This document shows positions 1-11,024 of a stretch of DNA of 64,000 bases, one piece after another (position 1 is the first letter of the stretch; each line of letters opens with the position of its first letter). The position numbers were made by a program, and so were the translations under genes. A model generated the notes under the pieces. The model did no database searches. It was not told the DNA's origin and saw nothing but the letters and a program-made list of their open reading frames with translations. The stretch lies in assembly GCA_023374025.1 (NCBI GenBank), contig SIJG01000014.1:1535077-1599076 (forward strand), in the 5' to 3' direction. The DNA is from Heterodera schachtii. Its lineage: Eukaryota > Nematoda > Chromadorea > Rhabditida > Heteroderidae.

Positions 1-67
1 TACGATTTAGGTTAAATCCCTTCCGAAGAATACAAAAAGAGAAAATGTTTCTGGCCTTGTTATTCAG

Positions 68-1932
68 GTGACTTCGCGCAAGGACATGCGTCAATTGGAC
101 AAACGCGACATTTTCCTGCTCGACTCAACTGGCACCGAAGTGTGCCTCACTCTGTGGAACGAAGAGGCGGTGGCATTCCATGCGACGACCGGGACGGTTT
201 TGGGCATTCGCGGGGCCATTGTCAAAGAGTTCAATGGTAAGCAGTCGCATTTATATAGTAATTGTTGTGACTGGGATGTCGGAACAGGACAAAACACAGC
301 CGCCGAAACACAGCCGAGACAACACTGCCGGGAATAAATTTAAACTAACTTAGAAATTTTCAAGAAAAAAATCTTAGAAAATTCTATGAAAAAAATTAAA
401 ATAAAAATTTCAGGCGATTTTTTTGAAAATTCTTAGAATTCGTCATTAAATTTTGAAAAAATCGCCTGAAATTTTTTTAAAATTTTTTTTCATAGAATTT
501 TCTAAGAAAAAATTTTCTAAGATTTTTTTTTTCTTGAAAATTTCTGTTGAAATTTTTTTTACAAATTTATTCCCGGCTGGGTTATGTCTCGGCTGTGTTT
601 TGGGTGTACCGCTGGGATGTAGTCCACTTGGCCGAGTGGACTACATCCCAGTCACAACAATAATTTATTAGGCATTTCCATATTTTATCTCATTTTTAGC
701 CGGCTTTTCCGTCTCCACAACTTCGTCCACTTCGCTGCTGTTTAACCCCGAGGGCAAGAAGTCTGAGAATCTTTGTCTTTGGTACCGCGAGTATAGGCCG
801 GACGCCAACATCAAATCGCTGAGCATTGGTTCCGCCTCTGACACGCAAGCGAACTTTGGTTGGTCTGCAGTTGATTTTTTATATTTTAATTTAAATAAAC
901 AATTTTCTTTTCTATGCTAAATTCATAATAATTCAGAGCGCGACTTTCGGATGATTGGAATCATCAGACGCGACGGAGTCAACCGAGACAATGACAAGGG
1001 CGAGTACTTTTCGATCAAGGCGATGGTCATCACTGTGAAGAGTGACCAGGCCATCTATCAGGTCAGACCCAACGACGAATAGACTTTGTTATGGAGAAGC
1101 ACATAAATTGAATACGATTTCGACAAAGGCATAAATATTCGGACCGCAAAAGACATAAAAACCACTTTAAACCACCAATTTTGTGTTCTGCCAGGCGTGT
1201 CCCCAGCAGGGCTGCAAGAAGAAAGTGTCCATGGAGGGCAACCAGTACCGTTGCGAGAAGTGTGCCAACACTTTCGACACCTACAAGAACATAATGATGT
1301 TGCAGGTTCTGAATAATGACAATTAATCTTGTTGTGCAATGCGATTCCCCACTTTCCTTTCAGGTCGAATTGGCCGACTTTTCCGGTGAGACCTGGGCAA
1401 CAATTTTTGAGGACAAAGCAGAGGCATTGTTGGGGGTGAAAGCTGACCAAATGGCACAGTGGCAGAGAGAGGACGTGAGCACAAAATTTAATTTCATTAT
1501 TAATATTCGAGACATTTGACCACGGGGAGTGGGTCGGGTAGCAATGGCCTATTTCATTTGTAATTCTGTGTCCAAAACTATTTTTTAACATGGACGTCGC
1601 TTCATCGTTTTTTCCTTTTTGTTCAGCCCGCTCGGTTTGATTCTGCATTTAATGTCATTCGTTTCCATGAGTTTTTGTTCCGCGTCGGAGTCAAATACGA
1701 AATGTACAATGTGAGTGGGCAAATAAATGTTTAATAATTTTTGAAACTGCTATTTTCGCAAGGATATTTTCGTATTTTGCCCTTTTTATCCAACGCTGCC
1801 CCTATTTTTTTTGTCTTCCCTTTCCAGGACAAATCCCGTCTCAAATGGTCTGTGTTCAACATTCAGCCCGTCCCATTGGCCAAGTGTAAAGCTTTCTTTG
1901 AGCAATCGGTGCAAAAATTGGAAGGAATTTGA
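68..1932 (+). CDS. RPA1: Replication protein A 70 kDa subunit, C-terminal part (5' end outside window)
   Basis: Seven exons: 68-236, 700-858, 937-1061, 1195-1305, 1364-1474, 1627-1710, 1828-1932 (stop 1930-1932). They join in one frame of 288 codons, and every intron is GT-AG. The product is the large subunit of the RPA single-stranded-DNA-binding heterotrimer used in replication, repair and recombination. The first two exons match DNA-binding domain B (TSRKDMRQLDKRDIFLLD, then NPEGKKS and LCLWYREYRPD). Exons 3-7 match domain C, including its zinc ribbon, CPQQGC and YRCEKC on either side of about 12 residues. This Cys4 ribbon is diagnostic of eukaryotic RPA70. The coding sequence enters at position 68 after an acceptor, so domains F and A must lie left of the window. 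The second intron half (237-699) is enlarged by a palindromic MITE. Identification is from family knowledge and is strong. Confidence 0.93.
262..662. mobile_element. Palindromic MITE inside an RPA1 intron
   Basis: The intron 237-699 is filled by a foldback sequence. An outer pair reads TTGTTGTGACTGGGATGT near 262-281 and its reverse complement ends near 661. Inside, AAAACACAGCCGCCGAAAC on the left faces CTCGGCTGTGTTTTGGG on the right, and AT-rich arms around 340-560 also pair (for example TCTTAGAAAATTCTATGAA against its complement). At 614-650 the right end carries an extra perfect hairpin whose arm is GGGATGTAGTCCACT. There is no coding capacity. The same internal GCCGAAAC units and the end motif TTTTGGGTGTACC recur in the MPP10 intron near 21.4-21.8 kb, so this is a family member rather than a chance palindrome. 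Confidence 0.8.
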
Positions 1933-2249
1933 TGCCAATTTCGAACTTTGGTAAACCGCAAATACACAATGTTTTTGCTTCTGATCAGGCGATACTCATT
2001 TTATCCAAATATGATTTCACTTATTTTTGCAAATATTTTTGACATTAATGAATATAAAATTCAAAAATGGACTTGTTATTAAATAATGTCATTTTTAATT
2101 CACTCTATCCAATTTAGCAATATCCCTTTTGGTCCTGTTCTTATTATTCAACTTTTAATAGCTTCCATAAAAAGGGATAAAAATTTGTTGAATATCGCAA
2201 GTAAAGTGCTTTTTCATTGTTTTTTCGTGGTTTTTCCGCTTTGGCATCG

Positions 2250-5200
2250 TTAGAGAATGGATTCGGGCATCAGTGTGTCCAACACTGTGACGAAGAAATG
2301 CACTCCCATCGGCAAGTCCTCCCCTTCGGCGTGTCTTCGGTCCGCGTTTTGTTGATTTGTCCACCAATCGCCGCCCGCTAATTGCCATAGCCCCGAGGCG
2401 AAAGCGACGGAGTGAAAATTGTGGCCAAATTCCCTCAGGGCGCGCCACCAATTGAAAAACGTTTGCTGCAGCGTTTGCGCGGCCAAATTGGCGTGACAGC
2501 TGGCCAAAACACCGTTGACCAAAATGTTTCCGTTGGCAGTCAATGGCGCGTAAATGCCATGGCCACGCACCTAATTAGTGCCATTTACACCTGATTAGGC
2601 CCAATTAAGCCTCGTTGCCTTGTCGATGTGCACAATTCGGCTCAATGCCATCTTCGTCTGCCGCCTTCTTTCCCCTCGTCTCTCCGTTTGCCGCACTCTC
2701 TCCGTCCCGTCTCCATCCCTTCCCCACACTATTTCCTCGCCCATTTTGCCGTTTTCTCCGCCCTCCAATGCGTAAACGCATTGCCCCGGGCGCAATTCAT
2801 TGGCCCTAATTAGCCGCAGTCGCCCCGCGCATCCGACCCAAATCAAATGGAGGGCGGTGAGTTGGAGTTGGTGGCCAAATTCAGTGAAAATTCGCACGAA
2901 AAGGGCCGATTCTGACGGCTTCCGATGGAGAAACATCAGAACGGGGGAGAAGGAAAGCTAAACGGAATTTGAAAAAAGAAAAACGGAAATTAGAAAAATG
3001 AGAAAATATGATAGTGTTTTGGGAACCTTTTGAATTTCAGAAGAAACGGTTTCGAAATTTGGATTTAAACCATTTGATCATTTTGTGAATTAGACTGAAT
3101 TTAAAAAATAAATTTTGGTCCGATTTTGCCGTGAGTCGTCGCCTGGGAAATTTCGTGAATTTTTATGTGCTAAGAAATGATCAATCTTATGGGATTCGAA
3201 AATTTGATTGCCATGTTCATCAGGACAGATCAAAAAAATCAGGATTCTTCCCTACATTGTATAATAAAATTGAATTGCACTTACCTATATAAAATTTATA
3301 AAAATATTGAATAAAAATCCAAAATTAGAAATTATTAGATTGTTGATGCCCTCCTACCAATGACTCGTCCATGGACAGCACCAAATCGCCGATTCGCAGC
3401 TGATCCATGCGGACGGGTCCCCGGGCTGTCCGGACCAACTGATCACCGCTGAAACACTGCAGCGAGGCGAACGCGGCATTAAGCGCCGTGCCGCCACCGT
3501 AACCTCCGCCGTTGGCATCGTAACCAAAATTTGGTGCCTTGGGGAATAATTGTCTGTATGAGGGGGTCGCTGTATTTTTTTTATTAAATGTTTAAATTTA
3601 AAATATTTTCCACTGACTCTAAAATAATAAAAATATAATATTTTTTAATTAAATAATTTATGAATTAATAAAAGGACGGACGGCGTAATAATTCTGCGAT
3701 GCGCCGATTTGCTGCTGCTCATTCCATGACGGAATGTACTGCTGTTGCTGCATTTCGACGGCCTTAAACAAAAAAACGTGCACATAATTAACACTAATTA
3801 CGACAATAATTGATATTTTTAATCACTTGGCTTTCCCCTAATTCGATGCCATTTTCGCTGTTTTGAATGCCATTGAATGGAGGTAATGATGCCGTCGAGT
3901 CGCAGCCGCATTCGGTCGGACATTGGCACATCGACGGGCAAAAGGGACAATTGGGCCCATTGCAGGACGAGGGAAGGCTGAGGAAGAACAAATTAGGTGG
4001 AAAATGAGGGCGAAAAGCGATGGTAAATTATCAAATTGGCACAAACCCCGAACATTTGCATTGGGAGCACGAACAGAGACCACATGACAACTGAAAATGG
4101 GTAAATTGATGGAAAGTGAAAGGAATAAAAATAACGCAATAAAAACCAATTAACGGCAAAAAAAAAGAAAATGGGCCGAGTGCCCCTGGCAATTGTCGCC
4201 ATTTATGAACCAACGAACAAACAAACAAATCGAAATCCTACGAGTTGAATATTCTTCACCACCACTCACCACAAGTTCCGACGGTGCAGTGCCGTCGCAT
4301 CCGTCCGATCTTCCGCTTCGAATTGTGGCACAATTGGCCGCCAATTGCGGGGCCTTCTCGTCCCCGCTGGCGACACTTCCGCTGGCGGCACTTTCTCCGA
4401 CCGTTGCCTTTTGAGCTTCCGCCGCTGCCGCGGTCAGTTGAGACGCCGCCCATTCATTGGCAATTGGCGTCTCAAAATTTTAAATTGCAAATGCCAATTT
4501 GCTAATTAATGGCCACCCAATCACTCGGCCACCTTTTGCTGCTGCTCCTTCACCGATTGCAACTCGTCCTCTTCGCTTTTGCTGCTGCTTTCCGCCGTTC
4601 TGCCGATGTCCATCAGTTGCACATTTTTCAATGCTAAAGTGTAAGCCGCGCCGGCAGTGCCGAATGTCTTTGGCTTTTCCTCCCCCATTCCTCGCCCTTT
4701 CTTCTCTTCTTCGTCCCCTTCTTTTGCTTTTCGCTCGTTACTCATCCAATTCATTGGCCCATCTATCCGATGACGAATTGTTGTCAGTCTGACCAAAAAT
4801 TGAACATTTATGAGCCAATTCTACTGTCTCTTTCGGTGTTCCACTCTCTCTCTCTCTCTCTCTCTTTCCCCTTTCTCTCTCTCTCTCCCTTTCTCTCTCT
4901 CTCTCTCTCTCTCTCGCTCTCTCTCGCTCTCTCTCTCTCTCTCTCTTTCTCTCCGCTCTCTCTTTTCACCCCTTCTCTCTCACCCCGTGTATTTTATCCG
5001 ATCACCGCCTTTTTTGCTTCTTTGTTTCTGTGCCAATGATTGCGTTTGTGTTCGCCTGTTGTACTGTTTTAGGAGTGCCATTTCGGTCGTGAACGATGCT
5101 TCATTTGATTGGCTTTGATCCGTTGGCGGCGTTGGCACTGTCCGTGTGGGCAATGTCGAAGCGCTATCAAAGGAAGTGCCGTCCTCGTGCCCATTGCGGC

Positions 5201-7083
5201 GACCATTCAACGAAATTGGCGGAAGTGATGGAGTTATAGCTTCAATGGCGAAAAATTGATTAGTGGAATCTTAAAAGCCTTTAGCGCTAATAAAAGAAAT
5301 TTTCCAAACACCGCGCCCGGGAACCCCACAGCCAATCACTCGCCGCTCTTTTTAAGTCCCCGGAATGCCACTCAGGCGGATCAGTCGGCCAATCAGCTAT
5401 CCCTATAGATCCATCAATCCCTTTTCACGAGTTTTTATTTCTTTAATTTTCAATATTTTATTAAATCCCTTCGGTTCACTTTTGTGCCCCTCTTCTTCTG
5501 CCATTGTGCCACTTTTAGTTATCATTTTTGCTGCTGTTGTTGTTGTCGAATCGTGGCTAATGTCACCAATGTTTTTTCCGTCTGTCTGCGATTGTTTCGC
5601 GTTACGAATGCCGTCCAAATCGACGACAGTTTTGGTCCAATTTGTCGGTGCCAATAACGAATCATTACGGAGTGAAGATGGACGTCGGCGCCTTTAATAC
5701 ATCCAGTTTGCCCTATTTTTCCCTAATTGTGTCAATGCCAACGGACCATTCCTTCGCTTTTTGCATCGCTTTGCGCATCAGTGCGAATGACGGCCTTTCG
5801 CGTAGTGCCATTGCGCTGCGCTGAGAAGCATTCGCCGCGGCGACAGAGACGCCCGCGTCAGCGTCGCCCGGAGCCAAACGCACGCCGGACAAATGTGAGA
5901 ATATTGGGCGAGCAGAGAAAGAGGAATCGGCAGAAAGTGGGGGAGCAGAGGCGCAGAGGACGCGGAAGACGGAGAGAACGAAGCGGACGCTGAAAGCCAA
6001 AAGGTGGGAATGGCACAAAACCTGGCCAATTTAAACAAACATTAAACAAATTACTCGTTTTCTGTCGTCACATTTTTGCGGACTTCTTTGATCACATCGT
6101 ACGCCACCTTAAGAGCACAATAAAATGTTTATTTTGTTAATTGATGTTAAAATTTAGCAATTTCAAAAAAACAAAAAAATTTCCTCACAATTTTTCCGTT
6201 GTGAAGCACTTGGCCACCACTGAACTGCTCGCCGGGTGCAAGCACAACTTGTTTCAGCGGGGCGGCCCATTCGGAGAGACGCGCGACGGCACAGCAGCGC
6301 ATCAGCAGGGAAATATGGGTGCCGTTGTTCACCTTTCATTATGGCATTTAATTCCAATTTTCCCATTATTGTCTTTAATAAGTGCCCACTCGCCTCGACC
6401 AATGCGACGGTCCATTGGTCGGGCAAATCGCACACCGCGGCACTTAACGTCCCATTGCAGTGCTTAAAAACGGTTTGCTCATTTCATTTTCGTAAATTCG
6501 AATTTGGCCTTTCGTCCGATTGACTGACCGTCTGCCGGTCTCCTCGCCCTCCTCCGTTCGCTTCGTCTCTCTCTCCTCCCCTCTCGTCCTCCTCCCTTTT
6601 GTCCTTCCCTTTTCTTCCGCTTTTCTCTCTCCCAATTTCGTCCCTTTGCCATTTTTTCGTTTCCTCCGCCATTTGCTTTTCTTCTGTCCTTTTCTCGTCC
6701 GATTCTGTGGAAGAGGAAAAAGTGGACGAAAACAGCGGACAAAGCGGAAAATGGCAGAACAATTCTGAGAAAGGGTGAAGTGAGAAGAGATGAACCAAAG
6801 CAAATCAAAAATAAAGTAGAGAGTCTCGAAATTGACATGGGAAAGTCAAGCCAAAAGGGACGAATTAAGTTGCAAGTGAATCGCGAGAGTCTCGGAAAAT
6901 CGCTAAACGTAAACTGCCACGCCGACCTGGCCTCCCATCCGGCCACACTTTCACCATCGTTGGCACTTTGTCCTTCTCACAGTTTCCATTATGCTGCTGC
7001 TGCTGCCTTGCGACAATTGAGGAAAGAAATAAAAACGGAAACAGTAAATGCAAAATGGTCGGAATACGGTAGTCAACTTGCAT
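2250..7083 (-). CDS. wrt: Warthog-type hedgehog-related protein (Wart + Hint/Hog)
   Basis: Nematode hedgehog-related secreted protein. The Hint/Hog domain cleaves its own N-terminal signalling half, usually just before a Cys. Firm 3' exons, frame-consistent: 2250-2570, 2619-2957, 3358-3569, 3678-3762, 3827-3977, 4047-4090, 4270-4470, 4533-4633. The Hint begins in 3358-3569 (CFSGDQLVRTARGPVRMD, GDLVLSMDES), continues with VRIFTEFGHQLQLTALHL and ends with GIYAPLTANGNILVNGVLAS. A Cys-rich linker (CGLCSCSQCKCSG, then CNGPNCPFCPSMCQCPTEC) precedes it. At the 5' end, 6927-7083 encodes a signal peptide (LLFPFLFLSSIVA) and the Wart start (KVPTMVKVWPDGRP). Exons 6400-6462, 6189-6332 (APGEQFSGGQVLHNGK) and 6055-6107 continue the Wart domain. 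At least one exon between 6463 and 6926 is unresolved, and linker exons near 5.07-6.01 kb are approximate. The intron 2571-2618 appears to be GC-AG. Confidence 0.88.
4838..4973. repeat. (CT)n microsatellite in a warthog intron
   Basis: Roughly 135 bp of CT dinucleotides with short TTCCC and CG interruptions, inside an intron of the minus-strand warthog gene. On the transcribed strand it reads as a GA tract. Confidence 0.9.
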
Positions 7084-7724
7084 TTGTACCGTACAGAATG
7101 AAAGAGACGTACGGTATGAGCAGAGTAAAAGAAAAGAAATTGTATTAAAGTGCCCTTCTCGACAAATAGACGATTTAAAGCAACGGTAAGCTAATGCAAA
7201 ACCTTGCGCATATTCAGCAGCCCAATTACAGCAGATAATTGTGCACGGACGGGGGAAGGGACACCCATCGCCCGAGGGATTGACTCGGGCGGAGGGATTG
7301 GTGGAGAGAGTTTTGTGCCCTTTTTTGGATTGGACGAAAGGGCGGGCGGAAAAGGGTCAACGACTTTCTTTTTGGGGGGCGATCATTCGTTGGTTGGAAA
7401 TGGTGGCAAGAGGGGATTATTTGGAATTGATTTCGAAAGCAAATGAGAAGAGAAAATGCAAATGGAGGAAAAGCATTGAAAGGGAAAAGTGAAAGAAATT
7501 ACAATTTCAAAAATTAAAGAACGAAAAAAGCAAAGGAAGGCAAAAAAATTACAATTTCAATTTAAATTTCATTACAAATTCCAAGCTAAATTAAAATTAA
7601 AATTCCATAAATTCCAATTATTTTTCCAGCAAAAAATTGAACAGTGAAAAAGATATGCCAATCAGCAGATGAAAATGATTGATGTCATAAGCATAATAAT
7701 CGAACTGTACTCATCTCTCACAAA
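7084..7724. other. Intergenic gap between warthog 5' end and acetyltransferase 3' end
   Basis: No convincing exon on either strand. The left part (7204-7490) has two overlapping short open frames without splice or family support. The rest is A-rich with near-repeats of AAATTACAATTTCAA at about 7496-7565. As the warthog 5' flank it should contain that gene's promoter, but I see no specific signal. Confidence 0.6.
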
Positions 7725-9703
7725 TCAAAACAAATGCAATCCGATGGCCGGCGCCAAAACTTTGGCCCATTTCACTGCCGCGGGCACTGAGCGCGAGTGA
7801 AAACGGCGAACGCGACGAACACGCGAAGCGGCGCCGAATAGACGGGCGGACAGAACCGGAAACTCGTCGTGGGAGAGACGGAGGAACAGCGACAGAGAGG
7901 CGGGCGAGCGGAGGGCACGACAAACGGCACAAAAGAGCGCACTAAAAACGGAGGGGGCGGGAGTTTGAGGGGGAAAAAACTTCAGTTGAGATCAGCCACT
8001 TTGGGGGAGAGTCTCCAGGACGAGAGGGCGGGGGAAGGCTTTTGTGGTCAAGAACTTCGTCGGGAATAGGGATTGCCATGCGGGGATATGTTATGTGTGG
8101 TGTAGGAGAGGCAAAAAAAAAAAAAAAAAAAAGAATTTGGCCCTCATTTAGCCCCTCCCCCCCCCCCAATTACGCCTATTTCTTCTGTTCCGCGCCCCAA
8201 TTACCCAACGCTAATTGGTCCCTCCTTCCCCCCCCCCCCCAAATTTGTGCTGCTTACCCGGCCACTTTCTCCTCGTCCGCGTAGCATTGCAGCACTCGCC
8301 CCCCATATGCCAAAATGTATCCGATCGGCTGTTTCTTCTGCTCGTCAATTGCAATTACTCCTTCCACCTGTTAATTGGTGAGTGTTTTTTTGTTTTCAAT
8401 TCTTTCTTTTTTACCCCCGCCAAATTCAGCAAAAAGTCCAAATATTCTTCACGGCCCATCACCGAAACGGACTGATCGTAGTCGTGGAAAAGTGCCCTAT
8501 TTGAAGGCGAAACGGAATGGAGAACAACGGGGGCATTGACCGAGAGGGAATTGTCGTCAAATGAGGACAGAAAGGCGGCACTGAAAGGGGGGAATTAACG
8601 AAGTAATTAAAGAATGCCGAGACCGACTCTCGAATCATCAGTTTGGGACCTAAGGGATCGCATTGCCCACCTGTCCAACTCAATTTCGCAGAAGCGGGAA
8701 CGGTCCGCGACAACGAAACCGGCAAAGTCTCGCCATTGAGTGTCGGGGTGTTCATCCATTCTGTGAAAAGGGCCGAATTATGGAAAATTGGCCAAATTAC
8801 CCCGAGTCGGCGTCGTAAAGATCTACTGAGAAATTACATCGCGTTTCCATCTGACGAAGAATAAAAAAGCGTGGAAATGCCAAAAATTGAAAATAACTCA
8901 TCAACCTCGTGAATGCCAACGTGAACCCTCACAAATTCGTCGAAAATGCCTAAGGAAATTTTAAAATGACAAAATGCCTTCGGGGAAATTAGAAGGTGCT
9001 AAACCAACATTGGAGCAACGGACGGCCAATGGGTTCAGCAAATGCCGAAAAATATTGGGGGAGGGAGGAGAGATCGGGCAACGATTGGTGCACATCGGTG
9101 AGCTTAAAGTGCGATTGATGATAATTTATCGCCCAAATGTGATCCATTTTCGTTCTCACCCTCAACAGAATGTGCCGTCCCGTCCCTTTGTTGGCATTTT
9201 CCTCCTTTTCGGTCTCTGACTTTTTCAGTTCGGCCACTCTTTTGACGTTGACGAACAGCGGTTCGATTTGCTTCGATACGGACACCAAAGAGCAGTAAAA
9301 CTGAAAAACGGCGGTATTTAATTGGCATTTTGCCATTGGTGCAATTGATCAGCTTTCTGATCACCTACAGTTGTCCGTTTGGTCATCCCCACCTGATTGG
9401 GCGTGCATTTGTGGAATAGTCCGAAGCCAACAATTTCCTGCCCCTCTGTTCCTTCCGTTGTCCGTGCGCTGTTGGGGCCGGGCGAAACCTATGAATTAAT
9501 TGTCCAAGCAATTAGGACCATAAACAATTTCTGATCACTTTTGCCTCTTTGTCGGTGCCGTCCGCCGACGAATCGGCGAAAACGGTGGCGGCGTAAACAT
9601 CCTCCAAGTCTAAGAGGCCACGGTTGTTGTTCAGCGGGAACAAATGGCCGGGCAACACACGCGCGGGTTTGGACGAGCTGATCAGCCGCTGTGCGGACAA
9701 CAT
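7725..9703 (-). CDS. GNAT-fold acetyltransferase-like protein (DUF1248/YitH type)
   Basis: Multi-exon gene starting at ATG 9703. The 5' exons 9539-9703, 9393-9488, 9160-9300 and one starting at 9102 are all phase 0. The 3' exons 8415-8580, 8258-8367 and 7725-7941 (stop 7725-7727) also join in frame. An exon ending just before 8580 reads HPDTQWRDFAGFVVADRSRF in the phase that fits. The segments IVGFGLFHKCTPNQ and GRHILLR resemble the first GNAT half. FHDYDQSVSVMGREEYLDFL, then VIAIDEQKKQPIGYILAYGG and CYADEEKVAG, resemble the nematode-expanded DUF1248 acetyltransferase C-half. The terminal RFHSRSVPAAVKWAKVLAP also fits that family. Small exons between about 8820 and 9030 are not resolved. The substrate is unknown. 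The family assignment is from remembered motifs and should be tested by profile search. Confidence 0.6.
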
Positions 9704-11024
9704 ATTGGAAGAAATTGTGGTGAAAAGAGATAAAATGAGAAATGAATTAATTAGGGAAAAGAAAACAAATTAAAAGGGATAATTTGGGGAGGCAAAGACA
9801 AATGGGGGAAGGCAATTGACGGAATGGAAGTGCCCGTCCCTTCTCGGCTTTGTCGAACCCAACCGATAAGGGGCACGAGAAAAGCAGCATCACCAACTAA
9901 CTGTTAGGTAGCAAGTGGAACTCCGAAACGAGGACAAAACGACAGAAGAGGAGAAATGAGAGGGGAAATTGGGGAATTATTTGTGGAAAGGCACTGGCGA
10001 ACTCAGCATTTTAAAGCTGAGAAATGATGAGCAAACGAACAGCAGCAGAAGCAATTAATTAACACCGTAAGGATCAGCGGAACGAATTAAATTAATTTGG
10101 GAGGAACGGTTTGGAGAGATTGCGATCATCCGAAAAGGCAACAGAAGAGGAGGAGGAGGAGGAACAGAACAGTCAGTTCGATGGGTCTGTCTTTTCGGGT
10201 GCAAATTAAAAAGGTAATTAGGAGAAGTCAAATGGGTAATGAGGGAAAGGGACTCATTAAATGGGTAATGAGGGACACCTTAAAATGGGTAATGAGGGAA
10301 AGCGACAGCCGACGGGGCGAAATCGCACGACAGCAACAACAGAGAGAGAGAGAGAGAGAGAGCACCAGCAAATCATTCCTCTACAAAAATTGCGACAATT
10401 CGCGCGCCCTTCCGAAGCGCCGTCCTCACAACGACAAACAGCAAAAGCAGAACAAAGTGTTGTGTGATGCTGCTGATAAGCATCTTAGAAGGTGCGGAGG
10501 GGCAGCAAAACCAATTCATTTGGGGGACAGAATTTTGGAAATGCCCCGGGGGAAAGGACAACAAAAAGCAACAGCAAAAAGGGGGCAATTGAGGCAATTT
10601 GGACGATTGGGGCGGGGGGACTTTGTTGTCCTTCCACCCCCACTCAATGGTCGTTTGGTGGGTGTTACTGTTGATGTTTACACATACTTAATCTTGCCCT
10701 GCCCAACGCTCGCAAATGGAAAACCCGTTTTTGGAATGGTTTCCGTCCGGCAGGAAAAATATAAGTGTTGAACTGCTATTACATTACTTTTCACACGGAA
10801 TGGAAAAATGAGGGAAAAAGGAATGAATGGCAGTGGGAAGTAAAATTTTATCAATGGAAAAAATGGCACACCGCAAGGAAGAGATAAAAGAATGAAAAGA
10901 TTTGTTAAAAGCCAAATGGAAAATGTACATGCAAATGTGGAATTTGAGAGCAAAGTCAGATCATCAAGGTTAAAATTTGTTGTAATAAAGCATAAAAAGT
11001 GCGATTGGTCCGACAAATCACCGC
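9704..11024. other. Intergenic region with a short tandem repeat
   Basis: No spliced gene recognised. A 224-codon plus-strand frame (10097-10771) is Arg/Lys/Gln-biased, has no family features and runs through low-complexity sequence, so I reject it. Three copies of AAATGGGTAATGAGGGA lie at about 10230-10300. A short (GA)n tract follows at 10341-10361. Confidence 0.55.

Noticed and set aside
4838..4973. CT array considered as a CRISPR-like or structured array
   Set aside because: A simple dinucleotide microsatellite without spacers, inside a eukaryotic intron.
10097..10771. 224-aa plus-strand ORF
   Set aside because: Arg/Lys/Gln-biased, crosses a (GA)n tract and a small tandem repeat, with no recognisable domain.
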